A DNA stretch of 64,000 nt from Lachnospiraceae bacterium (GTDB lineage Bacteria; Bacillota; Clostridia; Lachnospirales; Lachnospiraceae), in contig JAQVHQ010000008.1 of the NCBI GenBank assembly GCA_028696165.1, positions 1-64,000 on the forward strand, written 5' to 3'. Shown piece by piece: positions 17,830-26,446 of the stretch. How positions within the stretch are numbered: position 1 is the stretch's first letter; each line of letters opens with the position of its first letter. Position numbers and translations under genes: made by a program. The notes under the pieces are model-generated. The model made no database searches. It was not told the origin of the DNA and saw only the letters and a program-made list of their open reading frames with translations.

Positions 17830-18100
17830 GCACCCGTACGCCATGTGAGACTATGGAGGGCGTGAGAACCGTGGAAGGCTGTGAAAAAGGGATGCCACAC
17901 TAGAACGCAGGCAACGCTTCGTCAAACTATCTGCTAACAACGTCTAAGGCGCTCGGGAGAGTCCTCGCGCCTAAGTCATTGTAAGCAGAGGATTTTGACT
18001 ACGCTAAGTGCGCTTGCTGAATTGTTCTAGCATGGCATCCCTTTTTCACAGCCTTCCACGGTTCTCACACCCTCCATAGTCTCACATGGCGTACGGGTGC
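17830..18100. repeat. Long hairpin element with structured core (copy 1)
   Basis: Two 77-nt arms (17830-17906 and 18024-18100) are inverted repeats that agree at 74 of 77 positions. They enclose a 117-nt core (17907-18023). The core aligns along its length with the core of the element at 37200-37383. Paired positions have changed together: for example, the closing helix is GCAGGC/GCTTGC here and GTGGGT/ACCCAC there, and an inner helix is CTGCT/AGCAG here and CTGTT/AACAG there. The arms of the two copies are unrelated. It looks like a structured RNA or a folded-DNA element and does not code. Confidence 0.8.
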
Positions 18101-18139
18101 TGGTTGTTCAGAAATGTTATGTAGTTTAGAACGTTGCGT

Positions 18140-18600
18140 GGAAATTTGCCAGGTAAAAGAGCAGGAGAAGTACGTGTCAAAATGACAAAAGTCGAGAAAT
18201 GACACGTAAAAGAGTTGGAGAAGTACGTGCCAAAACAGCAAAAGTCGAGAAATGACACGTAAAAGAGTTGGAGAAGTACGTGCCAAAACAGCAAAAGTCG
18301 AGAAATGACACGTAAAAGAGTTGGAGAAGTACGTACCAAAACAGTAAAAGTCAGAAATAAACACGTAAAAATGTTGGAAAAGTACGTGTCAAAAGGGCAA
18401 AAATAAGGAAATGACACGTAAAAGAGTTGGAGAAGTACGTGTCAAAATGGTAAAAGTCAGGAAATGACACGTAAAAGAGTTGGAGAAGTATGTGCCAAAA
18501 TAGTAAAAGTCAGGAAATGATACGTAAAAGTATTGGAGAAGTACGTATCAAAAAAACATAAGTCAAAATTTAAAATGTAAAGTGCTGAAAAAGTACATAT
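18140..18600. repeat. 53-bp tandem repeat array (about 8-9 units)
   Basis: The sequence CACGTAAAAG and its variants recur exactly every 53 bp, at 18150, 18203, 18256, 18309, 18362, 18415, 18468, 18521 and 18574. Each unit holds a dyad GACACGTA-N15-TACGTGTC (or a close variant). Units decay toward the right end. Since 53 is not a multiple of 3, the open frames on the minus strand here are not genes. The whole unit is conserved, so this is not a CRISPR array. Confidence 0.9.
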
Positions 18601-18616
18601 CAAATGGTCAGATTGT

Positions 18617-19156
18617 AGATTAGATTTAACGATTCCAAATAAAGAGGTAAAATATATTTACAATAGCACGATTATGGCGTGGATGAAAGAACGGCTTGTA
18701 AAAACAGATTTTGTATCAGGCAATAATTGATGGGGACACAGAGGTTATAAGTACACAGATTTCAGATGTATTGATGTCCACAATCAGTTATTATGACTCC
18801 AGGACAGAAGCTTTCTATCATGGATTGATGGCCGGTATTTTACAAAATATGAACAATTACTATCTGGAATCAAATCAGGAATCTGGGAACGGGAGATCGG
18901 ATTTGATTGTGCGATATAATAGTCTTCGAGGAATTGCAGTTATTATGGAATTTAAGTACAGCAAGCGGTACCTGGATAGGGAAAAGATGCAGATGTAGCA
19001 TTAGAACAGATTGAGAAGGAAAGATATGATGAGAGACTGCGTCAAGAGGGATATCAGAATATCGTGAAGTATGGTCTGGCGTTTTACCGGAAGGAATGCC
19101 TTGTGAAAAAATTAAGAATGTATCTTTGTGAAAATCAATATTTTGATGAAATATAA
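18617..19156 (+). pseudogene. 3' remnant of an AAA-ATPase-like / PD-(D/E)XK (DUF1703-type) protein
   Basis: Three frames together spell the C-terminal part of this common Lachnospiraceae family. First comes LTIPNKEVKYIYNSTIMAW up to a stop near 18729. Then, in another frame, LYQAIIDGDTEV through GRSDLIVRYNSLRG and VIMEFKYSKRY, up to 18998. Then in a third frame ALEQIEKERYDERLRQEGYQ to a TAA at 19154-19156. GRSDLIV plus EFKYSK is the nuclease core. Two frameshifts and the missing ATPase half show it is dead. It directly follows the 53-bp array. Confidence 0.8.
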
Positions 19157-19206
19157 AAAGATAAACTCCCAAATTGGTGTTGGAGATGTACTAGATCCTA
19201 GTAAAT

Positions 19207-19248
19207 GGAGGAAGCATTAGCAATATTCATATTGCCAATGCTTCCTCC
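19207..19248. terminator. Strong hairpin, possible terminator
   Basis: GGAGGAAGCATT pairs with AATGCTTCCTCC around a small internal loop and ATTC-type apex. It has no T-run on the + strand. It may end the DUF975 gene transcript on the minus strand or be a relic. Confidence 0.5.
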
Positions 19249-19279
19249 ATTAATACGTTGAATCTATAAGAATAATTAA

Positions 19280-20290
19280 TTAAAATTGCTGAGAATCATC
19301 AGTATCCTGAGATGATGTCTCACTATTACCGTCTTCATTTTCAGAATTAAGTTCTGGTGAAACTGGTGCATCTGGCTGTTGTGGTTCCGGATAAACCTGT
19401 TGATATCCATTTTTATCTTCATAAGTAGGTGGAAAATCATTGCTGTCGGGATTGGTTGGCGCGAAACCGGTATTGTCCTGATAAGGCTGCTGGTATCTGT
19501 CTGAATCTTGATAAGACTGCTGATATCCACCTGGTTCTTCATAATGCGGGCGGTCTAATTCGCCGGTCACATCCAGATAGAAATAAGTGGTGGTGGCAGC
19601 CATGTAAGGAACCAGCCAGAGCAATCCGATATAACAGGTAAACATGGAAAGAATCATCCATCCGATGAAGGATAGATAGATGTAGATCATCCTGCCCTTA
19701 TTTCCGCGCATCAGTTGGAAGCTTGTTTTCATGGATTCGATTGCTCCCATATCCGGGTTGTCTAAGAGGAGCTGGATGGACAGGGTAAATCCCAGTGTCA
19801 ATATCACTGCAATGATAGCTCCAATAAGCGAGAAAACAGAGGATAATAAGGACAAACCGATATTTAATTCATCGCTTATGGTAACTAATACACTGCAGAT
19901 AGTTCCCGGAAGTCCGCATACCAGACCTACCAGCATAAGCAGGAAAGAAACAACGATAAAGCGGTCCGGATGATGTTTAAATGCATAGAGTAAATCTCCG
20001 GTGCTGGTGCTTTTAGCCCGGCAGAAGTTTAGCAGAAGATAATTATATCCTGCTGAAAAAATGGTAAATACAAGGCTGATAATTAACATTATCCCTTCAC
20101 TTAAGGCGAAAGTAATGATATAGTTTGTATCAGAAGAACTTGCACTTGGTACCACGATTACAGTGGTAACGATAAGTGAGACGATGGTCATTCCTAATAT
20201 TAATAAAAGGAAAGCACCAATGGGAAGCCCCCAATGTCCATTTAGACGGGCACGGGCTAATTTTTTTAGTTCGGCTGAGGATCGTTTCAT
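19280..20290 (-). CDS. DUF975 family integral membrane protein
   Basis: A 336-residue protein. It begins MKRSSAELKKLARARLNGHW, the usual DUF975 N-terminus, and has about six hydrophobic segments to residue 225. The hydrophilic tail (residues 235-336) is rich in Gln, Tyr, Pro and Asp with repeats of the YQQ(S/P)YQD type and probably lies in the cytoplasm. Function unknown. ACGGAGA precedes the start. It is transcribed divergently from the DUF2752 gene. Confidence 0.8.
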   Translation of the reverse strand: MKRSSAELKKLARARLNGHWGLPIGAFLLLILGMTIVSLIVTTVIVVPSASSSDTNYIITFALSEGIMLIISLVFTIFSAGYNYLLLNFCRAKSTSTGDLLYAFKHHPDRFIVVSFLLMLVGLVCGLPGTICSVLVTISDELNIGLSLLSSVFSLIGAIIAVILTLGFTLSIQLLLDNPDMGAIESMKTSFQLMRGNKGRMIYIYLSFIGWMILSMFTCYIGLLWLVPYMAATTTYFYLDVTGELDRPHYEEPGGYQQSYQDSDRYQQPYQDNTGFAPTNPDSNDFPPTYEDKNGYQQVYPEPQQPDAPVSPELNSENEDGNSETSSQDTDDSQQF

Positions 20291-20343
20291 GATATTCTAT
20301 CTCCGTTCTAGATTATTTGTGTGTAATATATACAGGAGGCAAT

Positions 20344-20787
20344 ATGAAAACATCAACATTATCACAGGAAAATCAAAATTTATATTGGATAGGCTGGTGT
20401 CTGCTGGGTGTCGGCTTCTGCCTGATACTTATACAGCAGATGCTGCATGTATCTATATTAGGAATGTTTCCGGAGTGTATGATGCGCCATTATCTGGGAC
20501 TTTACTGTCCGGGATGCGGCGGTACAAGGGCTGTTGTGACACTTCTTCAAGGTGATATCAGAAGCAGTCTTCATTTCCATCCGGTTATTCTCTACACCGT
20601 TATATTGTATCTCTGGTTTATGATTTCTAATACGATTCAGATAGCATCCAAAGGAAAAATTGCCATTGGATTAAAATACAGAAATCTCTATGTATATATT
20701 GCATTGGTTATTGTTTTGATAAATTGGATATTTAAAAATTATATGCTGATTCGTTATGGAGTTACACTTACCGGTGGTCTGTCCTGA
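20344..20787 (+). CDS. DUF2752 family small membrane protein
   Basis: A 147-residue protein with three to four hydrophobic segments. The motif LYCPGCGGTRA, followed by LLQGD and HFHP, is diagnostic for DUF2752. AGGAGG at 20334-20339 fixes the start at 20344 rather than 20317. Members are found beside DUF975 or TM2-type membrane proteins in many Firmicutes. No function is established. Confidence 0.85.
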   Translation: MKTSTLSQENQNLYWIGWCLLGVGFCLILIQQMLHVSILGMFPECMMRHYLGLYCPGCGGTRAVVTLLQGDIRSSLHFHPVILYTVILYLWFMISNTIQIASKGKIAIGLKYRNLYVYIALVIVLINWIFKNYMLIRYGVTLTGGLS

Positions 20788-20838
20788 ATTAGAAGATTAA
20801 AAATCAGGCAGTCGTATCAGCAGAATGTGGTGATTATC

Positions 20839-21309
20839 TTACAGTTCGTTTCCAGCAGAACTGCCGGAATCAGTACTGTTGCTTCCGTCATCAAAGTAGT
20901 AAGAACCACCATTGTCATAATCATTGCCATAATCATAGTCGAAATTATAGCTGTCACCTAAATACTGGTCCAGATAATCTTCCATAAATTCCTCGATTCC
21001 CTGTTCCGTGGTGAAATCATAATTTTGAAAAGCACTGCCAAGAGCAGCCACAACGGAAACCAGACTTACAATCGAAATGATTACTGTCAGAACCAGACTT
21101 CCTATAGAAAGCCCCAATCCTACTTTTGCATTGGTACTCATTCTGCCGGCACCGCGGGACAGCGCTGCAAAAAGAATAGCGAGAGCTGCAAAGAGAAAAC
21201 CACATCCACAACATAAAAATACCAGAGAACAGATACCCATAACAAGGGCGGCTGTCGCCATTCCATTTTTCTCTGGCAGTGGGGCGGAATAATTCATATT
21301 TCCTTCCAT
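20839..21309 (-). CDS. DUF4190-like small membrane protein
   Basis: A 156-residue protein. Two hydrophobic hairpins (about residues 16-50 and 63-92) resemble the DUF4190 fold (GMATAALVMGICSLV and AKVGLGLSIGSLV). An acidic Asp/Tyr/Ser-rich tail follows. GGAGG lies 6-7 nt before the ATG at 21309. It is convergent with the DUF2752 gene. Function unknown. Confidence 0.75.
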   Translation of the reverse strand: MEGNMNYSAPLPEKNGMATAALVMGICSLVFLCCGCGFLFAALAILFAALSRGAGRMSTNAKVGLGLSIGSLVLTVIISIVSLVSVVAALGSAFQNYDFTTEQGIEEFMEDYLDQYLGDSYNFDYDYGNDYDNGGSYYFDDGSNSTDSGSSAGNEL

Positions 21310-21420
21310 ATAATACCTCCATTTAGTTTACTTATCTTACATTTTAGCACGTTGATATATGTAGCACAAGCGAGAAATTAGATATGCATATCATGGGATG
21401 TACGCCAGTGGCTGATAGAA

Positions 21421-21449
21421 TTGACGTAGATGTGGGAAACTGGTACAAT
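21421..21449 (+). promoter_or_regulatory. Promoter of tex
   Basis: TTGACG (21421-21426), a 17-nt spacer and TACAAT (21444-21449), 37 nt before the start codon. Confidence 0.75.
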
Positions 21450-21485
21450 CATGAAAGTGAATAAAATGGTTTTTAGGAGGAAGTT

Positions 21486-23636
21486 ATGGATATCATACAG
21501 GCATTAACCCAGGAATTGAAAGTACAAAAATGGCAGGTAGAAGCTGCTGTAAAATTAATAGATGAGGGAAATACAATTCCCTTTATTTCCAGATATCGTA
21601 AAGAGGTAACCGGTACTTTAGATGATGAGCAGCTTCGTAATTTATACGAGCGTCTCACATATCTTCGTAATCTGGAAGAGAAAAAGCAGCAGGTTTTAGG
21701 CAGTATTGAGGAACAGGGCAAACTAACAGAAGAACTTAGAAAGCAGATTGAAGCAGCTGCGACCTTAGTGGTTGTGGATGATTTATACCGCCCATACAGA
21801 CCAAAGAGAAGAACCAGAGCAACTATCGCCAAGGAGAAGGGATTAGAGCCATTGGCGAATATCATATCACTTCAGATGACGGATAAGGCGATAGAAGAAG
21901 AGGCGAAGGAATTTCTCTCAGAAGAAAAAGAAGTGAATACAGTTGAAGAGGCTATTGAAGGGGCTAAGGATATCATCGCAGAGCATATCTCTGATGAGGC
22001 GGATTACCGTATCTTTATTCGTAAGAAAACAGTTCAGGCTGGAAAAATCATATCTGTTGCCAAGGATGAGAAGGAACAGTCTGTATATGAGATGTATTAT
22101 GACTATGAAGAGCCTATTTCAAAAGTTGCAGGACACAGAACCCTTGCCCTAAATCGTGGTGAGAAGGAAAAATTGTTAAATGTCAAGATTCTTGCGCCAG
22201 AGGAAGATATTATTCGCTACCTGGAAAAAAAGGTAATTACCAGAGATAATAAACACACAACACCTGTTTTAAAAGCTGTTGTGGAAGACAGCTACAAACG
22301 TCTGATAGCACCTGCCATTGAGAGAGAAATACGTAACGATATGACTGAAAAAGCAGAAGAGGGCGCTATTAAAGTATTTGGAAAAAATTTAGAGCAGCTT
22401 CTTATGCAGCCTCCAATTATGGGACAGGTGGTCCTGGGATGGGATCCGGCTTTCCGTACGGGCTGTAAACTGGCAGTAGTAGATCCCACAGGAAAGGTTT
22501 TGGATACCACGGTTATCTATCCCACTGCTCCAACTTCAGAAGCGAAGATTGCAGCAGCTAAGGAGACATTGAAGAAGCTTATCCGCAAGTATCATGTAAC
22601 TCTTTTCTCCGTAGGAAATGGAACGGCTTCCCGTGAGTCAGAGCAGATTATTGTGGAACTTTTTAAGGAAATTCCAGAAAAGGTACAGTATGTGATTACA
22701 AATGAGGCAGGAGCATCTGTATATTCTGCAAGTAAATTGGCAACAGAGGAGTTCCCGAATTTTGATGTTGGTCAGAGAAGTGCGGCATCTATTGCCCGTC
22801 GTGTACAGGATCCTCTTGCTGAACTGGTAAAAATCGATCCTAAATCCATCGGTGTAGGACAGTATCAGCATGATATGAACCAGAAAAAATTGGGAGAAGC
22901 ATTAACAGGTGTAGTGGAAGATTCTGTTAATAAAGTCGGCGTGGATTTAAATACAGCATCCGCTTCCCTGTTGGAATATATTTCCGGAATATCCAAAGTG
23001 ATTGCGAAGAATATCGTAACTTACCGTGAGGAAAATGGAAGATTTACCAGTCGTCGTGAATTGCTCAAAGTAGCAAAACTAGGACCAAAAGCATATGAAC
23101 AGTGTGCAGGATTTACCAGAATTCCAGGAGGGAAGAATCCATTAGATGCCACCAGCGTGCATCCGGAAAGTTATGAAGCAGCGACAAAATTATTGAAAAA
23201 GCTCGGATTTACCGCTTCTGATATCGGAACCAGTGGACTTACCGGCATATCACTTATGGTCAAGGACTATAAGAAGATGGCCGAGGAACTGGAAATCGGT
23301 GAGCCAACACTTAGAGATATTGTAAAAGAATTGGAAAAACCGGGACGTGACCCTCGTGATGAGATGCCGAAACCGATTCTTCGTACAGATGTACTGGATA
23401 TGAAGGACTTGAAAGAAGGCATGATTTTAAAAGGAACCGTACGTAATGTAATTGACTTTGGAGTGTTTGTAGATATCGGAGTACATCAGGATGGACTGGT
23501 GCATATTTCTCAGATTACAAATAAAAAGTTTATCAAACATCCATTGGAAGTCTTAAGTGTGGGGGATATTGTAGAGGTTAAGGTCTTAAGCGTGGATATT
23601 AAAAAGAAGAGAATCGCTTTGACCATGATTATCTAA
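21486..23636 (+). CDS. tex: Tex family transcription accessory / RNA-binding protein
   Basis: A 716-residue protein of full Tex length: an N-terminal helical domain (FISRYRKEVTGTLDDEQLR), a YqgF/RuvC-like domain (GWDPAFRTGCKLAVVD near residue 320), helix-hairpin-helix repeats (near 500), and a C-terminal S1 domain from about residue 645 (GTVRNVIDFGVFVDIG). Tex binds RNA and transcription complexes in the cytoplasm. TAGGAGGAAG lies before the ATG, and a good promoter lies upstream. Confidence 0.95.
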   Translation: MDIIQALTQELKVQKWQVEAAVKLIDEGNTIPFISRYRKEVTGTLDDEQLRNLYERLTYLRNLEEKKQQVLGSIEEQGKLTEELRKQIEAAATLVVVDDLYRPYRPKRRTRATIAKEKGLEPLANIISLQMTDKAIEEEAKEFLSEEKEVNTVEEAIEGAKDIIAEHISDEADYRIFIRKKTVQAGKIISVAKDEKEQSVYEMYYDYEEPISKVAGHRTLALNRGEKEKLLNVKILAPEEDIIRYLEKKVITRDNKHTTPVLKAVVEDSYKRLIAPAIEREIRNDMTEKAEEGAIKVFGKNLEQLLMQPPIMGQVVLGWDPAFRTGCKLAVVDPTGKVLDTTVIYPTAPTSEAKIAAAKETLKKLIRKYHVTLFSVGNGTASRESEQIIVELFKEIPEKVQYVITNEAGASVYSASKLATEEFPNFDVGQRSAASIARRVQDPLAELVKIDPKSIGVGQYQHDMNQKKLGEALTGVVEDSVNKVGVDLNTASASLLEYISGISKVIAKNIVTYREENGRFTSRRELLKVAKLGPKAYEQCAGFTRIPGGKNPLDATSVHPESYEAATKLLKKLGFTASDIGTSGLTGISLMVKDYKKMAEELEIGEPTLRDIVKELEKPGRDPRDEMPKPILRTDVLDMKDLKEGMILKGTVRNVIDFGVFVDIGVHQDGLVHISQITNKKFIKHPLEVLSVGDIVEVKVLSVDIKKKRIALTMII

Positions 23637-23662
23637 TAAGAACACTTAGGAGAAATTAAATT

Positions 23663-24370
23663 ATGAAAAAATTAATTGGTATTATTGCAGTCTTTTTGCT
23701 GGCAGTTGGTCTGCTGGCAGGATGTGAAAGCAAGAAAGATACATCTGTGACGGAAACAACCGGCAGTCAGACGGAGACGCAGGGTGAGTCCGGTACAACG
23801 GCTTCGGGCAGTGACGGAGAAGGTTTAGTGGTAGAAGAGACAGGCTCGGCAGATTCGGCAAATGACGAAGTTGGCACAGCTGAGGGCGACAGCCATGACG
23901 AAGTAGTAAAAGCGGATCCAGCGCAGAAGGGCAGTGTAGAGACTGCAGCGGGAGGAATTGCAGTAATTGATGAAACGGAATTGATAGTCTATGTTGATTC
24001 TGCATTGGAAGAAGCTTTTGAGAAGGGAATTGTCACAACTTATAACATAAGCCAGCCAAAAGTGAAGATAGAAGTAAAATCGGATTCCACTGCTAAATTA
24101 TTGAAAAAAATAAAGAAGGGTACAGAATGTGATCTATTCTTCTATAAAGATTCCAGCAAGATGGATGACTTTGAAAAAAAAGATTTTGTTAAAAAGGGAA
24201 CTTCGGTAGAGCTGCTGGATAGCCCTCTTTATACGCTTGTACTGTTAGCTCATGGAGATGAAAAGGATATACAGACCATAGCGGCTAATGATTTTTTTGA
24301 GTTTTTACTTTCAGAAGAAGCTATGAGCATCTTTGCAGATTATGGATTCTCAGAACATGTTAATGAATAA
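23663..24370 (+). CDS. Lipoprotein with shortened ModA-like domain
   Basis: A 235-residue protein. The signal peptide ends in a lipobox LLAGC (Cys20 or so), and a low-complexity Thr/Glu/Ser/Gly/Asp linker runs to about residue 100. The last ~135 residues begin like molybdate-binding ModA (ELIVYVDSALEEAFEKG, then TECDLFFYKDSSKMD) and end like ModA (FFEFLLSEEAMSIFADYGF), but the second lobe of about 100 residues is missing. It may bind molybdate weakly, serve as a sensor, or be a decayed relic. It precedes xdhC and moaC, which supports a molybdenum link. No modBC genes are present here. Confidence 0.7.
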   Translation: MKKLIGIIAVFLLAVGLLAGCESKKDTSVTETTGSQTETQGESGTTASGSDGEGLVVEETGSADSANDEVGTAEGDSHDEVVKADPAQKGSVETAAGGIAVIDETELIVYVDSALEEAFEKGIVTTYNISQPKVKIEVKSDSTAKLLKKIKKGTECDLFFYKDSSKMDDFEKKDFVKKGTSVELLDSPLYTLVLLAHGDEKDIQTIAANDFFEFLLSEEAMSIFADYGFSEHVNE

Positions 24371-24392
24371 TCACAGAAAGAAGTGGTGACGT

Positions 24393-25400
24393 ATGCAGAA
24401 TTTAATTACGATAGCATTAGAAGAATTGAGAAATGGAAATTCAGTGGAATGGGTAACAATTGTTCGTGCCAGCGGTTCTATTCCCAGGGGCGCAGGTTCC
24501 AGGATGCTGGTGCTTTCTGATGGGAACTTTCATGGAACAATCGGTGGTGGAAAGCTTGAGTATGAGGCATACAAATTAGCACATAGTTTACTGCTTCAAG
24601 CGGAGTCTCAGCTGAAGGAATATACACTGGAAGCGAAGATGGCTTCGGAACTTGGCATGGTATGCGGCGGCAATGAGACGGTGTATTTGCAATATATGGC
24701 ACCAACTACAGAAAATATAGAATTGTGTGAGGCTATTGAACATGCCTGCAGACAGAATACCAGGTATTGGCTGTCTACAAGAATAAGCGAACAAAATGGG
24801 AAGAGTTGGGAGATGCAGGTGTTAAGCCAGCCAATCGATAAGATTCCGGTAGAAAATGGTGTAAACCCTTACCCTTATTATGGACAACTGGATGGTGAGA
24901 CATATTTTGTGGAAAATCTTACGCATCTGGGGACTGTGTATGTGTTTGGCGGCGGTCATGTTGCCCAGGCTTTAGTTCCTGTCCTTTCCAGAGTAGAGTT
25001 TTCCTGCGTGGTTTTAGATGATCGGGAGGAATTTGCATCTGAGGAATTATTTCCTACAGCCAGTAAGGTGGTTGTATGTGATTTTAAAAAACTGGAAGAA
25101 TCTGTGGATATTACTGCTAATGATTATGTAGTGATTATGACACGTGGACATCTGTGTGACTTTGATGCACAGGAGTTTTCACTGCGCAGGCATCCTTATT
25201 ATGTGGGAGTTATGGGAAGCAGAAAGAAAATTGCTTTTGTGACGAAAAAGTTGTTGGAGACTGGTATACCGCTGGAAGATATTCAGAGCTGCCATATGCC
25301 AATTGGAACGGATATTGGGGCAGAGACGCCGGATGAACTGGCGATTAGTGTTGCGGGAGAATTGATTGCTATGCGTGCGAAGAAGAGAAAAGAGGCTTGA
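24393..25400 (+). CDS. XdhC-family molybdenum-hydroxylase maturation protein
   Basis: A 335-residue protein with the XdhC/CoxI N-terminal domain (VRASGSIPRGAGSRMLVLSDG, GTIGGGKLEYEA) and a C-terminal Rossmann domain (VYVFGGGHVAQALVPVLS near residue 180; GVMGSRKKI near 275). XdhC proteins bind molybdenum cofactor and help insert its sulfurated form into xanthine-dehydrogenase-type enzymes. The gene lies 22 nt after the ModA-like gene and 3 nt before moaC, so it forms one operon. A client enzyme is encoded at 46.1-49.8 kb. Confidence 0.9.
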   Translation: MQNLITIALEELRNGNSVEWVTIVRASGSIPRGAGSRMLVLSDGNFHGTIGGGKLEYEAYKLAHSLLLQAESQLKEYTLEAKMASELGMVCGGNETVYLQYMAPTTENIELCEAIEHACRQNTRYWLSTRISEQNGKSWEMQVLSQPIDKIPVENGVNPYPYYGQLDGETYFVENLTHLGTVYVFGGGHVAQALVPVLSRVEFSCVVLDDREEFASEELFPTASKVVVCDFKKLEESVDITANDYVVIMTRGHLCDFDAQEFSLRRHPYYVGVMGSRKKIAFVTKKLLETGIPLEDIQSCHMPIGTDIGAETPDELAISVAGELIAMRAKKRKEA

Positions 25401-25403
25401 TTT

Positions 25404-25889
25404 ATGGGAGATGAATTAAAGAAGCTGACTCATTTTGATGGGGCAGGTAATGCGATTATGGTTGATGTGGGGGATAAGAAGGTTACACGCAGGGAGGCTG
25501 TAGCTACTGGAAATATCCGGGTGAGCAAAGAGGTGTTGGAGGCTGTGGTGAATGGAACTTCTAAGAAGGGGGATGTTCTTGGAGTTGCCAGAGTTGCGGG
25601 GATTATGGCGGTGAAGCAGACTTCGAATCTGATTCCTATGTGTCATACGCTTTTGATTGAGAAGTGCAGTGTGGATTTTGAAATTGAGGAAGAGAGACTT
25701 GAGATTTGCGTGTTTTGCAGAGTGATGATTGACGGGAAGACTGGGGTGGAGATGGAAGCTCTGACTGGGGTTAGTGTTGCTTTGCTGACGATTTATGATA
25801 TGTGTAAGGCGATTGATAAGAGGATGGAAATTGGCGGGGTGCACCTTGTGGAGAAACACGGGGGGAAGAGTGGGGATTTTGTTTATTAG
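25404..25889 (+). CDS. moaC: Cyclic pyranopterin monophosphate synthase
   Basis: A 161-residue MoaC of normal length. The signature LIPMCHTL (near residue 75) and [23 protein letters not shown] (about residues 110-132) hold the active-site residues. It converts the 3',8-cyclo-GTP intermediate to cPMP in molybdenum-cofactor synthesis. No moaA is nearby. Codon choice is unusually G-rich (many GGG, GTG, TTG) compared with xdhC upstream, as the gene lies in the G+T-rich zone that surrounds the large hairpin 12 nt downstream. Confidence 0.95.
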   Translation: MGDELKKLTHFDGAGNAIMVDVGDKKVTRREAVATGNIRVSKEVLEAVVNGTSKKGDVLGVARVAGIMAVKQTSNLIPMCHTLLIEKCSVDFEIEEERLEICVFCRVMIDGKTGVEMEALTGVSVALLTIYDMCKAIDKRMEIGGVHLVEKHGGKSGDFVY

Positions 25890-25901
25890 GATGGTGGGAC
25901 G

Positions 25902-26210
25902 GCACAAAAAGCAATCGCCATCCCACACCAGCTCGGCCCTGTGCAGACACCAGCGCACAAAAGAAAGCTTCGGGCACTAAGTTCTACTAGAATAAATAGC
26001 AGCCAGGAATGTTGAACCAACCACATTCGATGTATTTTCTGATGAAAATCCATCTCAAGTGGTTTTGAAATTGGGTTTTGTGAACCCAATTTCATCAACT
26101 TTCCTGGCTGCTATTTATTCAAGTAGAACTAAGTGCCCTGCGTAATTTCTTTTGTGCGCTGGTGTCTGCACAGGGCCGGGCTGGTGTGGGATGGCGATTG
26201 CTTTTTGCGC
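25902..26210. repeat. Giant hairpin element with two-hairpin core (cloverleaf-like)
   Basis: Arms of about 108 and 110 nt (25902-26009 and 26101-26210) are inverted repeats with roughly ten differences, clustered in the middle. The 91-nt core folds into two more hairpins. One is CCAC-GATG-ATTTTC closed by GAAAAT-CATC-GTGG; the other is GAAATTGGGTT/AACCCAATTTC. The core is unrelated to the cores at 17.9 and 37.2 kb. No open frame uses it. It begins 12 nt after moaC, so it could end that operon, but its size far exceeds a terminator. Confidence 0.8.
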
Positions 26211-26215
26211 CTGGG

Positions 26216-26446
26216 TGTTGGAGACGGGAGGCGATGAGGAAGGGCTGGATTTGTGGGTGGTGGTCAGGCCGCCCTCATGGAGGCGCTGCGCTGTCCATGA
26301 GGGCTACGGTGAGTGGGGCGGGTGGCTACGGTGAGTGGGGCGGGTGGTTGCGGTGGGTGGTTGCGGTGGGTGGTTGCGGTGGGTGGTTGTGGTGAGTGGG
26401 GTGAGTGGGTGTTGTGGCGTAATGGGGGATATGTATGATATAAAGG
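26216..26446. repeat. GT-rich degenerate short-repeat tract
   Basis: Between the hairpin and the mutarotase gene, units such as GTGAGTGGGGCGGGTGG and TTGCGGTGGGTGG repeat in tandem with small changes. No gene is supported here. Confidence 0.7.

Noticed and set aside
18065-18417. Two minus-strand open frames with repeated Phe/Ser/Thr-rich peptides
   Set aside because: They translate the 53-bp tandem array in shifting frames, have no ribosome site, and arise only because the repeat lacks stops on that strand.
18140-18600. CRISPR array
   Set aside because: Whole 53-bp units are conserved with no unique spacers, and no cas genes are present. The 58-bp array at 61.6-61.9 kb is rejected for the same reason.
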